Origin: Diphasiastrum complanatum
Taxonomy: Eukaryota; Streptophyta; Lycopodiopsida; Lycopodiales; Lycopodiaceae
Assembly (NCBI GenBank): GCA_029204225.1
Contig: CM055095.1
Coordinates: 48,501,364-48,565,363 of the forward strand
Reading direction: 5' to 3'
Length of the DNA: 64,000 nt
Part shown: positions 1 to 10,989 of the stretch, in pieces
How positions within the stretch are numbered: the stretch's first letter is position 1
Layout: each line of letters starts with the position of its first letter
Program-made: the position numbers and the translations under genes
The notes under the pieces: generated by a model
The model's input: only the letters and a program-made list of their open reading frames with translations
Told to the model about the DNA's origin: nothing
The model's database searches: none

Positions 1-254
1 ATCGGGCGGCGATCACCAACGAACTTCACGTTGACATGGTTGAATCTTGGTACGTGTATGGATTTGTATAGAACATGCTTGATTACTATCGGCTGCAACC
101 ATTTTTGGGCAAAATTCGATCCGAGAGAATGGAACAGATTGGCAGAGTTCATAAAATTCGAGTTGCCATCAATGCAGAGCTGCGGGAAGACCAGACAAGA
201 CAACATGCAACAGCATTTGGCGTGGGACCGCCAATCTTTTGACGGAGGGGATAA
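1..254 (+). other. 3' internal end of an LTR retrotransposon, with polypurine tract
   Basis: This stretch directly precedes the LTR at 255 and ends in a purine-rich run (gacggaggggataa, 241-254) placed like the polypurine tract that primes plus-strand DNA synthesis. An open frame of 77 codons crosses it, but I see no domain in it and do not claim a protein. The rest of the element lies left of the window. The purine tract on the plus strand is the main reason for orienting this LTR family plus. Confidence 0.5.
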
Positions 255-893
255 TGTAGGCTGATATTCTAAGGAATATTCGAGCCATCTTGAAAAGGAT
301 ACGGACTTAAGCCTAGAACTGGATCAGTCAAGTTTAGGCCTTTGTGCCATGTTGTAACGACTTAAAGTTGTTTAGTTCTAAGCCTAAGTCTAGAATATTG
401 GAACTTAAACTAGTTTAAATAAGTTCAACTTAAGTGATTTCAGTTGTTCATGGTCCATTGGGGGTTTGTCCCATGGTACCAATTTAATTAAGTTAAGCCT
501 ATGTGGTCTATTTGTCCCATAGTGCCTTTTTGTAAGTGACCACCACTCCAAGCATATATAGGAGTGGAAGAGTCTATTTTGTCAGAAGAACCTCATCTGC
601 ATAATAGAGCTTTATCTTCTTTCATTGAGAGTTCTCCTCTGTGACGATCTATAATTGTTACACTGTGTATTATAATTTCTATGAACCAAGTTAATTAGTT
701 TTATTTTATCGTTGGGCTTTTCACAAGTAGGTTAAGCCTTTGTGAAGTTGGGTTTTAAATTGAGCTATCATTTGTTTCAGGTTAAGCCGTCATTTGAGTC
801 AGTTCCTAAGTAGAGAAACGAGAGAAGAGCGGATCTTACTCTCAGAATACTCATCCTATGCTTGTACTGTCTTCTTAGTATCCATATCTAACA
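255..893 (+). repeat. LTR copy A (3' LTR of a plus-strand element)
   Basis: Starts TGTAGGCTGATATTC after a purine tract and ends CTAACA, giving TG...CA ends and about 639 bp. The first ~395 bp recur at 2432-2829 with scattered substitutions and short indels. A TATA-like stretch (catatatagg, near 553) fits a promoter on the plus strand. The far side of the insertion lies outside the window, so a target duplication cannot be tested. The exact right end is inferred from the CA ending and the start of unrelated gag sequence. Confidence 0.65.
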
Positions 894-1728
894 CTTTAGA
901 GTAGTTTGAAACTCATTGGTGAGTTTCTCCATCTACAGTTGATGTTGCTGATTAAGCAACTCCAACCGTGATTTCCAAAGCTGATCTCGAGTATCCTCGA
1001 TCTGCTTCGACTCATTGACAGGAGCACGAGGTGCTTTCCTTTTTCTGGATTCATCAACATCTGATCCTTCATCTTCCTCCCGGATGGCATCAGACATAGC
1101 TAATGTCATGCTTGTATATTCGTCATTTGATTTAAGCTTGTATCTGATCCATCTCGGAAGTCCGACTTAAAACAAGATGATGAGCATCTGTTCGGTGGGC
1201 TGTTCTTGTACTTGACTTTTGAAGTGCTTGAAACGTAGTCTCGTACGTGTGCGTCTTTTGCCATCTTGATATTACTCAAGTTGACAAAAAGGACTCTCTA
1301 TCAAACAAAATGGTTTAAAATGTTTGATAAAGGACTGTTTCATATTAGACCAATCCAATTTATCTTCACGATTGAGGTTAAAAAACTAGTCACATGCTTT
1401 AGCGATCATGGTCATGGAAAGCAGTTGGACCATAGCGTCAGGAGATGTTTCGCCATACACACAACGCATGCATTCTCAAAAATTTGAAAAAATCGTTGAG
1501 GGTCCGAACTACCGTCAAACTTGGGTAGATCCAACTTGGGAGTTCGCTTTTCAACATGAGCACCGTGAGGGCTCTATTAGGTTCTCGTCTCTCAAATTGA
1601 TTTGTGGATGGCTCGTGGATTTGTGATTGCATTCGGTAGAACCTATGACGTCTAATTTGTTCACCTGTAGGAGACATCATTTCGTGTGGATAATCTTTTG
1701 GGATATCGAGATCAATATAGTGGTCCAT
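893..1728 (-). pseudogene. Ty3/gypsy-type gag, decayed
   Basis: Read on the minus strand from an ATG at 1728, a capsid-like protein can be followed through several stops and frameshifts. It begins MDHYIDLDIPKDYPHEMM. The core has the order expected of plant retrotransposon gag: a segment ending in MTMIAKACD, then FFNLNREDKLDWSNMKQSF, a QEQPTEQMLIILF helix and VGLPRWIRYKL, followed by a charged tail rich in E, D, K and R that is probably coiled coil. In-frame stops fall after AKACD, after QLE and inside the ILF/VGLP join. No zinc knuckle, protease or RT follows before the LTR at 893. It is a dead fragment lying opposite in direction to the flanking LTRs, so it comes from a different insertion. 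Confidence 0.7.
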
Positions 1729-2431
1729 TGTGTATTGTCATGTATTTTTGTGTTTTGTATGAGTTTTTGGTGTTTTGGTGTTTTGTTTTTTGATGTTTTA
1801 GGATTTTTTTTTTTTGGCTAGTAGGTAAGGTATCTCAAGGGGGAGACTCAATATCAGAAGGGCTTTCTATTGGTATAAGTTTTGTTTTTTGGGATTTTTT
1901 TGCTGTATATGCCTTTCTTTTTTTTTCTTTTTTTCTTTGAGCTCTTGGCTCGGGTAAGATAGAGGCTCGGTCGAAATTTCAAACAAAAGGCCCGGTTGAA
2001 AATTTTATGATTGTGGGCGTGGATCTGGTCCGGTCGAGATGGGAGTGAAGTGATCCGGTCGAGATTTGATCCAACTGACTCGGTCGAGATCTAACCTTGA
2101 GACTCGGTATAGATCGTGACCAAAGGACTCGGTCGAGATTTGACGATTTTTTCGACTCGGTCGAGACTTGAGTGTTTTTTTGACTCGGTTGAGATTTGAG
2201 CGTTTTTCGACTCGATTCAGATTTGAGAGTTTTTTCGACTCGGTCGAGATTTGAGCGTTTTTTCAACTCGGTCAAGATTTGAGCGTTTTTTGGACTCGGT
2301 CGAGATTTGAGAAGGTTTGCCATGTCCAGTTGTACTTGCAAAAAATTAACTTGCTGCTTGGCCTGAACCGCTTAATCAACATGATCCTATGCAGTAGTGA
2401 GTGCATTTTGGAGTATTGCTACGTCTTTTTC
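1729..2431 (-). repeat. Leader of the minus-strand gag element with GACTCGGTCGAGA repeats
   Basis: Upstream of the gag start the plus strand is T-rich (1740-1960) and then carries about ten degenerate copies of gactcggtcgagatttga between roughly 2010 and 2320, spaced near 28-30 bp in the last half. The 120-codon minus-strand open frame across it simply reads the repeats and is not considered a gene. In the sense of the element the repeat core is CCGAGTC followed by an A-run. No PBS was found at its right end. Confidence 0.55.
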
Positions 2432-2829
2432 TGTAGGCTGATATTCTAAGGAATATTCGAGCCATCTTGAAAAAGATACAGACTTAAGCCTAGAACTGGA
2501 TCAGTCAAGTTTAACCTTTGTGCCATGCTGTAACGGCTTAAAGTTGTTTAGTTCTAAGCCTAAGTCTAGAAGATTGGAACTTAAACTAGTCTGAATAAGT
2601 TCAGCTTAAGTGATTTCAATTGTTTATGGTCCATTGGGGGTTTGTCCTATGGTACCAATTTAATTAAGTTAAGCCTATGTAGTCTATTTGTCCCATAGTG
2701 CCTTTTTGTAAGTGACCATCACTCCAAGTATATATAGGAGTGGAAGAGTCCATTTTGCCATAAACCTCATTTGCATAATAGAACTTTATCTTCTTCCATT
2801 GAGAGTTCTCCTCTGTGACGATTTTATAA
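2432..2829 (+). repeat. LTR copy B, truncated
   Basis: Matches LTR copy A from TGTAGGCTGATATTC through the TATA-like region (tatatagg) to ctctgtgacgat, then diverges, so the last ~240 bp of the LTR are missing. It may be the damaged 5' LTR of the element whose gag starts at 4737, since the intervening sequence has the character of a leader, but no PBS is left to prove it. Confidence 0.6.
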
Positions 2830-2875
2830 TGCTCTGAAGGAGATGTGACGATTTTATAATGTTCTGAAGGAGAGG
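2816..2875 (+). repeat. 30-bp tandem duplication at the LTR break
   Basis: Two adjacent 30-bp copies (2816-2845 and 2846-2875) beginning tgacgattttataatg and differing at only two positions. A third partial copy of the tail (ctgaaggagagg) follows near 2905. The duplication lies exactly where LTR copy B stops matching copy A, so it probably formed during the same rearrangement. Confidence 0.75.
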
Positions 2876-3220
2876 TGGACAGAGCATCTGCATAGAGCCG
2901 CATTCTGAAGGAGAGGGCTTATGTGCACGTTTTTCCAGGGACTCAAGGCAGGTTTTCACGCATCTGTACCATGTTTTTCAGGAGTGAGCAGGGCGGCGAT
3001 TTCAGCTGGTGTGTTTTGCCTGTAGCCCACACGTTTTCAGAAGGGTGACATCTGCTCGTTTTTATCTGTTCAGCGGCCCATCTGCTCATTTTCCTCTACT
3101 CAGAGGTTCACCAGCTCGTTGGAAGTGCCTTCAATGGCCCATCACCATCACCATCTGCTCGTTGAGAGTGCTTTCAATGCACTTCCATCAGGTTGTTGAC
3201 ATCTTCGTCTATCCTTCGTG

Positions 3221-3263
<43 letters not shown>

Positions 3264-4736
3264 TGAATTGGTATGCTCCTTCTACACACTTTCTACACTA
3301 GTCCTTTGCACATCACACACTTTCTGCCTGCGTTTTGCTACATGCACCATCCATAGTAAGCTTGAACCTCAGGAAGTGTGGATACTTCAAAATTGTCTTA
3401 TCTTTTGGAAAATCAAGGCGGAAGGAGCAGGGTGCAGGCATCAGGCGACAGGCTGCTGTAGCTGCAACTGGTAGCAAAACAGAACTTCATCTCTATTAGT
3501 TCCACGTTTTTTAGAACGGTGTGTTTTCATAAGTACTTCAGATGAAAAAACAGCGTTTTCAACCATTTTGCTCTCTATCTTTTTCAGAACGTCGTTTTAA
3601 GCCCACGGCAGATCTTTCTATATTTCTTTATCACTGTTTTACAGGCCACGACACTTATTCATCAGTGTCTTTCCATGTTCTGTCGCCCACGACACTTATT
3701 CATCAGTGTTTTTCAAGATTTATAATGGTTGAAAGTTTTTTATATTATTCATCGGCGTTTTCCAGATTTTAGAGGGTTTTGTCATCTGTAGTTCCGCCGT
3801 TTCTAGCCAGTTTTTCCACAATTTCCAGCTCCAGGGGTCCAGGTTTGTGAGAGTCATCAATCACACCTGTGCAAGTCATTTCATGGCCTTCTTTCGATCT
3901 GTGAGCACGATCTGTTGTGCGAGTCTTCACAAGAGGTGTCGTGCGAGTCATTTTTTGCCATACCCTTCAGCCAACTGTGCGAGTTCCTCCAGCAGGGTGT
4001 GCAAGTTCGTCAACATTCAAACAATTGTGTGAGTACCTCAAGTTATCTTTTGTGCGAGTCTGGTGTCATGTGTGAGTAGTAAGTTTCTTTGCACGAGTCA
4101 TTTTTTTGCGAGTCATCTTCCTGTGCGAGTCCTCTCCCACCCTTGTACGAGTCATTTTTTGCATTATCCACGCTTGTGAGTCGTAAGTTTCTTTGCACGA
4201 GTCATTTTTTTGCGCGAGTCATCTTCATGTGCGAGTCATTCCCATGGGCTCTAGCTCCACGGGTATAGGTTTGTGCGAGTCCTATTCCCGTCGGTGAGTC
4301 ATCTTCTGTACGAGTCATATGCGAGTAGTAACTTACCCTTGCACGAGTCATTTTTTGCACTCTACACGCCTCTGCAAGTAGTCCGTTTCTGTCCACGAGT
4401 CATTTTTTGTGCACGTCCCTAGCAATTTTCTTGCTCTGTGGTCCTTTTGAGTTGACTGTACGAGTCATCCTCTGTTTTTCACAAAGACTCTTGTCAGCTA
4501 CAAGAGTCCTATAGGAGAAAAAATTAAAAAGAAGAAGAAGATAAAAAACACGAAAAGAAGAAAACCTCAACCATCGGCAAAATCATACTGCCACTTATAG
4601 TTGGAATATGCCATAGGCATATCTAGTAGGATGCCGGCCTTAGACATGACCTAGATGGAAGCCATAGACTAGGGGGAGACCTTTGCCTCATCCATTCATC
4701 GTTCCTCTAGGCTTGTGATCACCCGTTCAGATCAGC
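2876..4736 (+). repeat. Repeat-rich 5' leader of a gypsy element
   Basis: No gene is visible. The stretch holds a (TC)n microsatellite (3223-3261), recurring atctgctcgtt motifs (3040-3170), two copies of cacgacacttattcatcag (near 3650 and 3688), and from about 3880 to 4480 some fifteen degenerate copies of tgcgagtcattttt / gcacgagtcatttttt. It ends just before a gag ATG at 4737. Long leaders with short repeats occur in several plant gypsy lineages; the function is unknown. Short open frames here read through the repeats and are not annotated. Confidence 0.55.
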
Positions 4737-5205
4737 ATGGCAGGACCATCCAATCCTCTGCCCAAGTTGGAGAAAAGACTTCCAAGGATTGACGCACCGA
4801 AGTACGATGGAGAATCAGATCCAACGCGATTTCTCCAAGATTTCAACAATGCCTGTAAATTCTATGGGGATGAATTTGACACCGAAAAGGTACGTTTATT
4901 CCCCATGATTTTACAAGGCGATGCACAAGAGTGGTTTTTAAACCGTGAAGTCTTAGACAACACATCTTGGGAGACCATCACCGCAACACTGATCAAACAG
5001 TTCAAACCCTCCAAACTGACGTAGAGTCCCTTCATCCAATTGACGCATATCAAGATGCGAAGTAAAGAATCCGTGCACACCTACATCGAGCGTTTTAATT
5101 GTCTTAAAATAGAGTGTGTCGATGATCACGTAACTGAGCCCAAGGCCATTAGTAGAGAATTGAAACCCGCAGACTCGTACGAGCGATTGAAAGCCGCGAC
5201 AACTA
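4737..5205 (+). pseudogene. Ty3/gypsy gag, N-terminal part, interrupted and truncated
   Basis: Starts MAGPSNPLPKLEKRLPRIDA and carries the gag signature KYDGESDPTRFLQDF, then a block around GDAQEWFLNRE. A TAG at 5022-5024 interrupts it, but the same frame continues for about 60 codons with SVHTYIERFNCLKIECVDDH, typical of the gag C-terminal helix. At about 5205 the sequence jumps straight into reverse transcriptase in another frame. Zinc knuckle and protease are therefore missing. A homologous gag start lies at 60458. The protein would form the particle shell; this copy cannot. Confidence 0.75.
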
Positions 5206-6091
5206 TCGCAAATTAAACGCTTCCACAGAAAGAGATCATTTTCCAATCCCGTATGGCGAATCCATATTGGAAAACCTAGCTGGGGATGAAGTTTACTCCT
5301 TCCTGGATGGCTTCAGTGGATACAACTTAGTTGTTATCTCTGAAGAAGACCAATCCAAAACGGCTTTTGCTACGGAATGGGGTATCTTCTGCTGGTGCGT
5401 CATGCCATTTGGATTGTGTAATGCGCCATGTACCTTCCAACGTGTCATGCAAACAGCATTTTATGATCTCATCGGTGACAACCTTGAGATCTATCTTGAT
5501 GACCTTGTGGTGCACTCGGAAGAATCCATGCATCTGGCCGTACTCGAACGTATTTTCATACAATGGCAGAGGTATGGTATTTCTCTTAATCCTGAAAAAT
5601 GTCAGATATGGGTCACCCACGGTGTCGTACTTGGTCACATTGTATTGCGCAATGGGATTGCCACCGACCCAAAGAAGATCAAAGTCATCGTTGAGAGGCC
5701 AAAACCTAAAACGGTCCGAGACGCTTATTGTTTTATGGATTACGCTAATCACTACTGTTGCCATATTCGCGACTTTGCTGGTAAAGCACGATGGATATAC
5801 AGAGTGACCGTAAATCCTAAGTGGACGGATGAATAGAGAAAGGCCTTCCAAGAACTCAAACATGCCTTGACAACTGCTCCTATCTTGCGAGCTCCAAATT
5901 ACACGAAGGAGTTTCACGTGCACACTGATGCATCGAAGTTTGCCATCGGTGCAGTGCTAACTCAACCCGGAGAGTACAAGAAAGACTATCAATTTGTTTT
6001 CTTAGTAGGCAATTACGCGCACTTATCTACAAGGTGGCACCCTATATACTTACAGCGGAGCGACTTTATAGAAAGGGTGCAGACGGTGTGA
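5206..6091 (+). pseudogene. Ty3/gypsy reverse transcriptase and start of RNase H, truncated
   Basis: Begins inside RT at YRKLNASTERDHFPIPY and runs through LDGFSGYN, the MPFGLCNAPCTFQRVM motif and the catalytic box IYLDDLVVHS (YLDD), then a connection region with LGHIV. An in-frame stop at 5834-5836 precedes the RNase H start (APILRAPNYTKEFHVHTDAS, with the usual FAIGAVL). The frame ends at 6091 with no full RNase H, no integrase and no chromodomain. The first RT motif and everything between gag and RT are deleted. The order and motifs are those of a Ty3/gypsy pol; the copy is dead. Confidence 0.85.
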
Positions 6092-6803
6092 TTAGATTGT
6101 CAAAAATGGTGAACTCCTGCAACTTTGCCATGACACGAAAGTCAACGTGCCTTGACTCGAAGGTCGAACGATTCGCAAAGAACAAACAGTTCGCGACCAG
6201 GACGAATGAGTGACGAACGATTCGCGAAGATCAAACATGCTTCTAGGACCGCTAAAATCGCAAAGCAACGCAAAACAAAAAGAAACAAAAAGAAACGAAA
6301 GGGAATCCTTCGCCCTGCCAGCTGACAGCTCAACGAGCTTGGAGTCTTAAACTTCATGCCCAGTTGAACCGGGTAGTAACAACGGAGAGTAACTAATTAG
6401 TTGATTAGTGTTAACTACTCTTGTAATTCTCTATTTAGCTATCTTGTAAACTCCACATAGTGGAGATATAAACTATTCTTCTGGATCAAAATAGATACAG
6501 TGAGATACAGTGAGACATAGAGAGTAGAGTAGAAAGGAAAAAGAAGAGAAACGAAACAACTGTTCATGAAAGTCTGCCAACGAGCAGAACACAACGAAAG
6601 AGCAGAGCATCAGGCCGCCAACGCGTGAGACACTAACCATCTCGCTCTAAAAATTAAACTGATAATTTGATTGCTCTATTTCGTGCATCTCCTTGTCTTT
6701 CGCTATCTTGATTGCTAGAATGAAATTTGTTATGTGATGTGTAGTCGCGTGTCTAGGTTCTTGTGAGCTTCCACACAAAAAAAAATTCAAGATAATCAAC
6801 AAC
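6092..6803. other. Non-coding retroelement debris
   Basis: No gene seen. The part 6360-6780 has the look of an LTR or leader (runs such as gtaactaattagttgattag, purine-rich ends) but no matching partner in the window, so it is left unnamed. The (A)n run at 6777-6786 precedes a copia integrase scrap. Confidence 0.4.
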
Positions 6804-6975
6804 TCTGATAGCATATTAAATGCATCAGAAAATGAAGATCATCTCTGGCATAGGAGAATGTATCATCTGAACATGAGGAGCCTGTATGACATGTGTAAGA
6901 AAGACATAGTCACAGGTCTAAAGATATCAAGACCCGATACTGAGTTCTGCGAAGCTTGTCAAAAAGGCAAACAGC
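6804..6975 (+). pseudogene. Ty1/copia integrase zinc-binding (HHCC) fragment
   Basis: Reading from 6804 gives an open stretch of about 58 codons with the pre-integrase and HHCC module of copia polyproteins: LWHRRMYHLNMRSLYDM carries the two histidines and FCEACQKGKQ the two cysteines. The spacing resembles the same module in the copia array (LWHKRLGHPN ... CEACGLAKSHK). The catalytic core does not follow; the sequence runs into an LTR-like block at 6976. It lacks a start codon, which is why a simple ORF search misses it. Confidence 0.7.
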
Positions 6976-7175
6976 TGTTGTGTCGTCGATGTAGCATAGA
7001 GGTCCGTCGCTAGGAGCGGCAACCTCGCCTTCACCTGCATAACAAGAAGAGAGAGGGAGAGGAGAGAGAGGAGAAAGAGAGTGGAGAGAGGGAGAGAGAG
7101 AACGCCTAGGTTGAGAAAGGCTTTGGGGGCCCGAGCGCCTACCCAAAGCTATTGTATCCCAACGTAGGGAGAGAG

Positions 7176-7216
<41 letters not shown>

Positions 7217-7720
7217 AAGAGAGAGGGAGATGGAGATAGAGAAACCAAGAGAGTTTTATTAGAATGAGAATGGAAGATGATACAATACAAAGGAAATGGC
7301 TCCCTCTTATAGATTTTAGAGGTGAGCCTCCTTCACTCTCATTGGCCACTTCATTGGGGCAAAGATTTTAACCTTTAAAATAAACACAACTTAAATCTAT
7401 TGGTGCTAAGAAAGCACAAGGGCACTCACATGATTCATGTGAGTTTTAAGTTGGGCCCTTTTAGCTTTTTTATTTGCAACTTAACTTAGGGCCTCTAATG
7501 TCATTTTAGAGTTTTAAGCCCCTAGTCTCTTATTCTTAGGAATTACAACTTGCTACTTGTGCTCATTGGGTTGGGCTTACACGCGCAGGATGCCAGTGCC
7601 CTCGCACTTATTACCCTACTTACAATGTACTGTGGCGGGGCCCACTAGGTAAGGCTGGCCAGCAGTATTTTAAGTGGTGGGACCCACTTGTTTATTATTG
7701 TGTAGGAAATACCCACAACA
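6976..7720 (-). repeat. Candidate LTR of a minus-strand element
   Basis: The block begins TGTTGTG and ends CACAACA, a perfect 7-bp inverted repeat with TG...CA ends, about 745 bp long. It contains GA-rich microsatellite sequence (7030-7240, pure AG at about 7181-7212). Minus-strand orientation is inferred from the gag-like region at 7920-9650, which reads on the minus strand toward it. The bases next to the two ends do not form a target duplication (cagc versus gggt), so the borders are uncertain. Confidence 0.45.
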
Positions 7721-7919
7721 GGGTCCACGGCCCAAAGTAGTGCTGGTCCCTCGGCACTAGGCTGCAACTGTCGTGAAGGGGCACTGTTGTCGGTTCTTTT
7801 ACTGTTGGGACATGGGTGTTTCAGGAAAAGCGTGGATAGAATTCGCTTACGTAAAATATGAGGCTTTATTGGTTGTTGATCAGCAAGAACCTAGACTTGC
7901 GAGATTTTCAATAATACCC
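7721..7919. other. No gene seen between LTR-like block and gag-like region
   Basis: About 200 bp without a convincing frame. It would be the 3' untranslated part of the minus-strand element; no clear purine tract is visible on the minus strand. Confidence 0.35.
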
Positions 7920-9650
7920 TTAAGGGTCTGGTGGCCATTCCGGATAACCTTGTTTATCAACAATTGGGTAGTTGAGGCATTCCATCAGAGTATCCCAAGA
8001 TAAAATTGGATCCTCATAGATTGGCGCAATTGGTCCCAATGTCATAGATTCCTCCAATTCGTAATGTGGATATGACGTGCTTGCTTGATGCTCTTGTCTG
8101 TCCAGGTATTTGAAGTATGTCATAACTTGACGACTTTCCTCAGCAATCAATATCATAGATTGAGGACAAGGCTTTGTCATTGTAGGCACTGGTGCTTGTT
8201 GTACTGGAGGCCTATTTGGGCTTGGATCCCCTGGATTTGGCCTTTGAAGAATGGATATACCCCAAATTGGGGTTGATTTGGGGGTCTGTTGAATTGTGGA
8301 ACAATTAGACTTCGGTTGAATCTTGCTTGTTGAGGGGCAATCATCAACTTTAGTCTTCCCTTGATCATTGCACTTCCCAGTTGAAGGCTGCGTGATTGCG
8401 CTTTTCTTTAGATCTTGTACTGGATTGTCTTCTCGTCGCTCCGTTGACACAGGTTCCCTGAGAGATTCATCACTAAGAAATCTTTGTAATGATTGTGCCA
8501 AGAGACTTGGTAAAATCCGCTGGACTTCGTCGATTGCCAATTTCTTGACTTCCTCAATTATCACTGACTTGATGGATTCTACCAGCTCTTGCTTTTGTGA
8601 TGTTGTTGTCGGTTTGCTTGTGGGCGTGTCTGTGTGCCTTGGGACTTTTGTCAAATTGCCTTCTTCCTCACTCGTTTCATAACCCGATGGCACTAAGATT
8701 TTTCTTTTATAGTGCATTCGAGGTGGAAGGGTCACCATAGGTGCATGTCGGTCTACATAGGCCAAATGCCTCTTGGCTATTTATGAATTTCTCATCGAGC
8801 AATCTCGGCATGGATGATTAACTCCGCATTGTGAACACGAGGGATCAAATGTTGATGGATTCCCTCGATGTGGACATTCAGCATGGCCGTGTTTCCCTCC
8901 GCATCCATAGCATCTTACCGAGTGCAATACACCATCGCCTCTAAGTTGATAGGCATACACTGGTAATAGATTCCCCTTAGGATCTTCCACAAAGTAGACT
9001 AGTAGGCTATTATGGTCCTCCATTGAGTTCGGTGACATGCAAGAGGATATAACCAAAACTTCTACCTTGCCAATGGTTGTTGAAGAAGCTCGTGATTTAG
9101 GTGGGTGGGTTTATCTGACATCCATCCTTAGGATGAGCTCCTTGTTGGCTTGATTCTGCTTCTGACCATTGAACTGCTGGATCTTGCCGTCGACGAACTT
9201 GTTGCTCTGTATTCTGTCCTTTTAATAAGTGTAAATTCTTGATTAGACACTTGGTACTTGGATGATCTCCAAAGCAGAAGGTACATTTATCCTTTTCAAG
9301 AAAATTGACTGTGCGAGCATAAGCTTGAGGACGGCCTGAACTTGAAATGCAAGGTTCTTGGTCTTCCACTGCACTTGATCTGCTTGACTTTGCTACACTT
9401 AGTCACCTTGCATGGGGTTCCACTCTTGCTGGATCATCGCTCATTGTTGACTCTTGTTTCTCTGATTTCCCATCTGATGATTCAGCACTATGATAGGGAG
9501 AATCCATCATCCCATGTTGCAGTTCCATCATGGCAGCATTCTTACAAAGTTGTGCAGGCGACGCATAGGATGCGAATTCTGCCATACCAGATTTGATCCT
9601 TTTGGGCAATCCAACATAGTATTTTGCCATGACGATCCATTTAGGAATCG
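7920..9650 (-). pseudogene. Retroelement gag-like polyprotein with three zinc knuckles, interrupted
   Basis: Read on the minus strand from about 9650 down, consecutive frames join into one decayed product. It opens with a capsid C-terminal signature (KYYVGLPKRIKSGMAEF), then a serine-rich linker and a first knuckle CTFCFGDHPSTKC. After a frameshift come CYGCGGKHGHAEC and CSQCGVNHPCRDC. A single TAA near 8790 separates these, in the same frame, from a 281-residue tail that has a helical segment around ESIKSVIIEEVKKLAIDEV and a proline-rich part. All three knuckles share the spacing CX2CX3HX4C. I see no protease, RT or integrase. The tail is not recognised. The element family is unknown; the VGLP motif suggests gypsy-type gag. 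Confidence 0.55.
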
Positions 9651-9658
9651 GTGTTTTC

Positions 9659-10258
9659 CTCCAAGTGTTAGTTTCTTATGCGGTAAGTTTTGGCCAGTGG
9701 GCCATGGCATGGGAAACCTGCAGGAACTAACGGTACGTCCATTAGAGAGACATGTGCCCAGGACATTCGTCTGGCTAGTTGGGGACTAGAAACGAGTCTG
9801 TTAGCTCCGATAGAATTCGAAATCCTGTGACAGGGGGTGCCCAGAGGTTGCAGTCTCCGTGTAGGACAGCACGGACCCCGTCACACTCGAATCCGAAGCC
9901 ATTTGCCCAAACCCCACCCACCCCACCCCCTATGTGACGAAAGGTAGGTCTTCTAAAATGGACTAGAAGGTTTAGGGTTTACGGCCCACCAGTTTGCTCC
10001 AGGTGTCAGTTTCTTTTGTTGCCCAATGGGCAATGGCATGGAAAACCTGTAGGAACTAACAGTACGTCCATCAGAGAGACAACCTGCCCAGGATGTCCGT
10101 TAGAAGGACATGAGAAAGGACTTCGGGACATGTGGCCCATTTGTTGGAGCCTGACCATTCGGAAAGCTCCAGTAGACTTCAAAATCTTATACATAAGGTG
10201 TTTTTCGGGTTGCAGTCTCCATGCAGGAGAATACAAACTCTGTCTCTCTTCCACATTC
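9659..10258 (+). repeat. Two diverged direct repeats of about 240-260 bp
   Basis: Copy 1 (about 9659-9893) and copy 2 (about 9998-10258) start ctccaagtgttagtttctt and ctccaggtgtcagtttctt and share atggcatggaaaacctg, aggaactaac.gtacgtcc and ggttgcagtctcc. Copy 1 has gaattcgaaatcc, loosely like a Pol III B box, but there is no clear A box. They could be copies of a SINE, a small LTR fragment or a MITE. Confidence 0.55.
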
Positions 10259-10989
10259 GTTTGATACAGTGACAGCTAAAGAATCAACATTCAAACAACG
10301 TGAATAAAGCTAAATCATTGTACTTTTTTTTTTTTTCCTTTTGACCAAAAAGCTCGCCAAAATTGTCAAAAAGCTCGTTGTCAAAAGCTCGCTAAAAAAC
10401 CATCCCCGAAAATGGTGAATGCTATTAAAATTGATCATGTTTTTATTATTTTCATTTCTAAAAAGATATTAACAAAATAGCATCTATTTTTGAAGACTTT
10501 ACTAATAGCTAATTCTCTTTTTAAAAAATTGTTTCTTTTTTTTACAAACTACATAACCTTGTTAATTTTTAAGTAATTTATTCTTATTATTTCAAAAATT
10601 ATATCAACTATTCATATTGTGATTGTAAAGTTTTTCTATTTTAATACAAACAATTTCATCTCAAAAAGTTTTTAAATCGTAAAATATTTGTAAGTGAATA
10701 ACGTTTTAAAAAAACAAATAAAAAATTTATCTTTTTTCATTATTTTTTTAATGATTTATTTTGAATATGTACTAATTTGAAAATTATAATAATAATTTAT
10801 CAATCAATTTGATTAGCATGTCACTATTGTTGGAAAGATTGAATATCAATTTAGTACTACAATATATTTTTGTAGAGCACTTTGAATATTGCCAATTTTT
10901 CAAAACATTGGAAATTTTTGAAAGAATGAGTCTCCACGTCATTTCTTTTTTTTTTTGGTCACCATGTTTCTTCTTAAATGAATGCAAAA
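10259..10989. other. AT-rich sequence without a gene
   Basis: Strongly AT-rich with long A and T runs (for example 10324-10340). No domain or repeat partner was seen. Confidence 0.5.

Noticed and set aside
1979-2341. 120-codon minus-strand frame
   Set aside because: It only translates the GACTCGGTCGAGA leader repeats.
255-2829. The two LTR copies A and B as the two ends of one minus-strand element with the gag at 893-1728
   Set aside because: The purine tract and TATA-like box orient the LTRs plus, and no PBS or purine tract fits on the minus strand.
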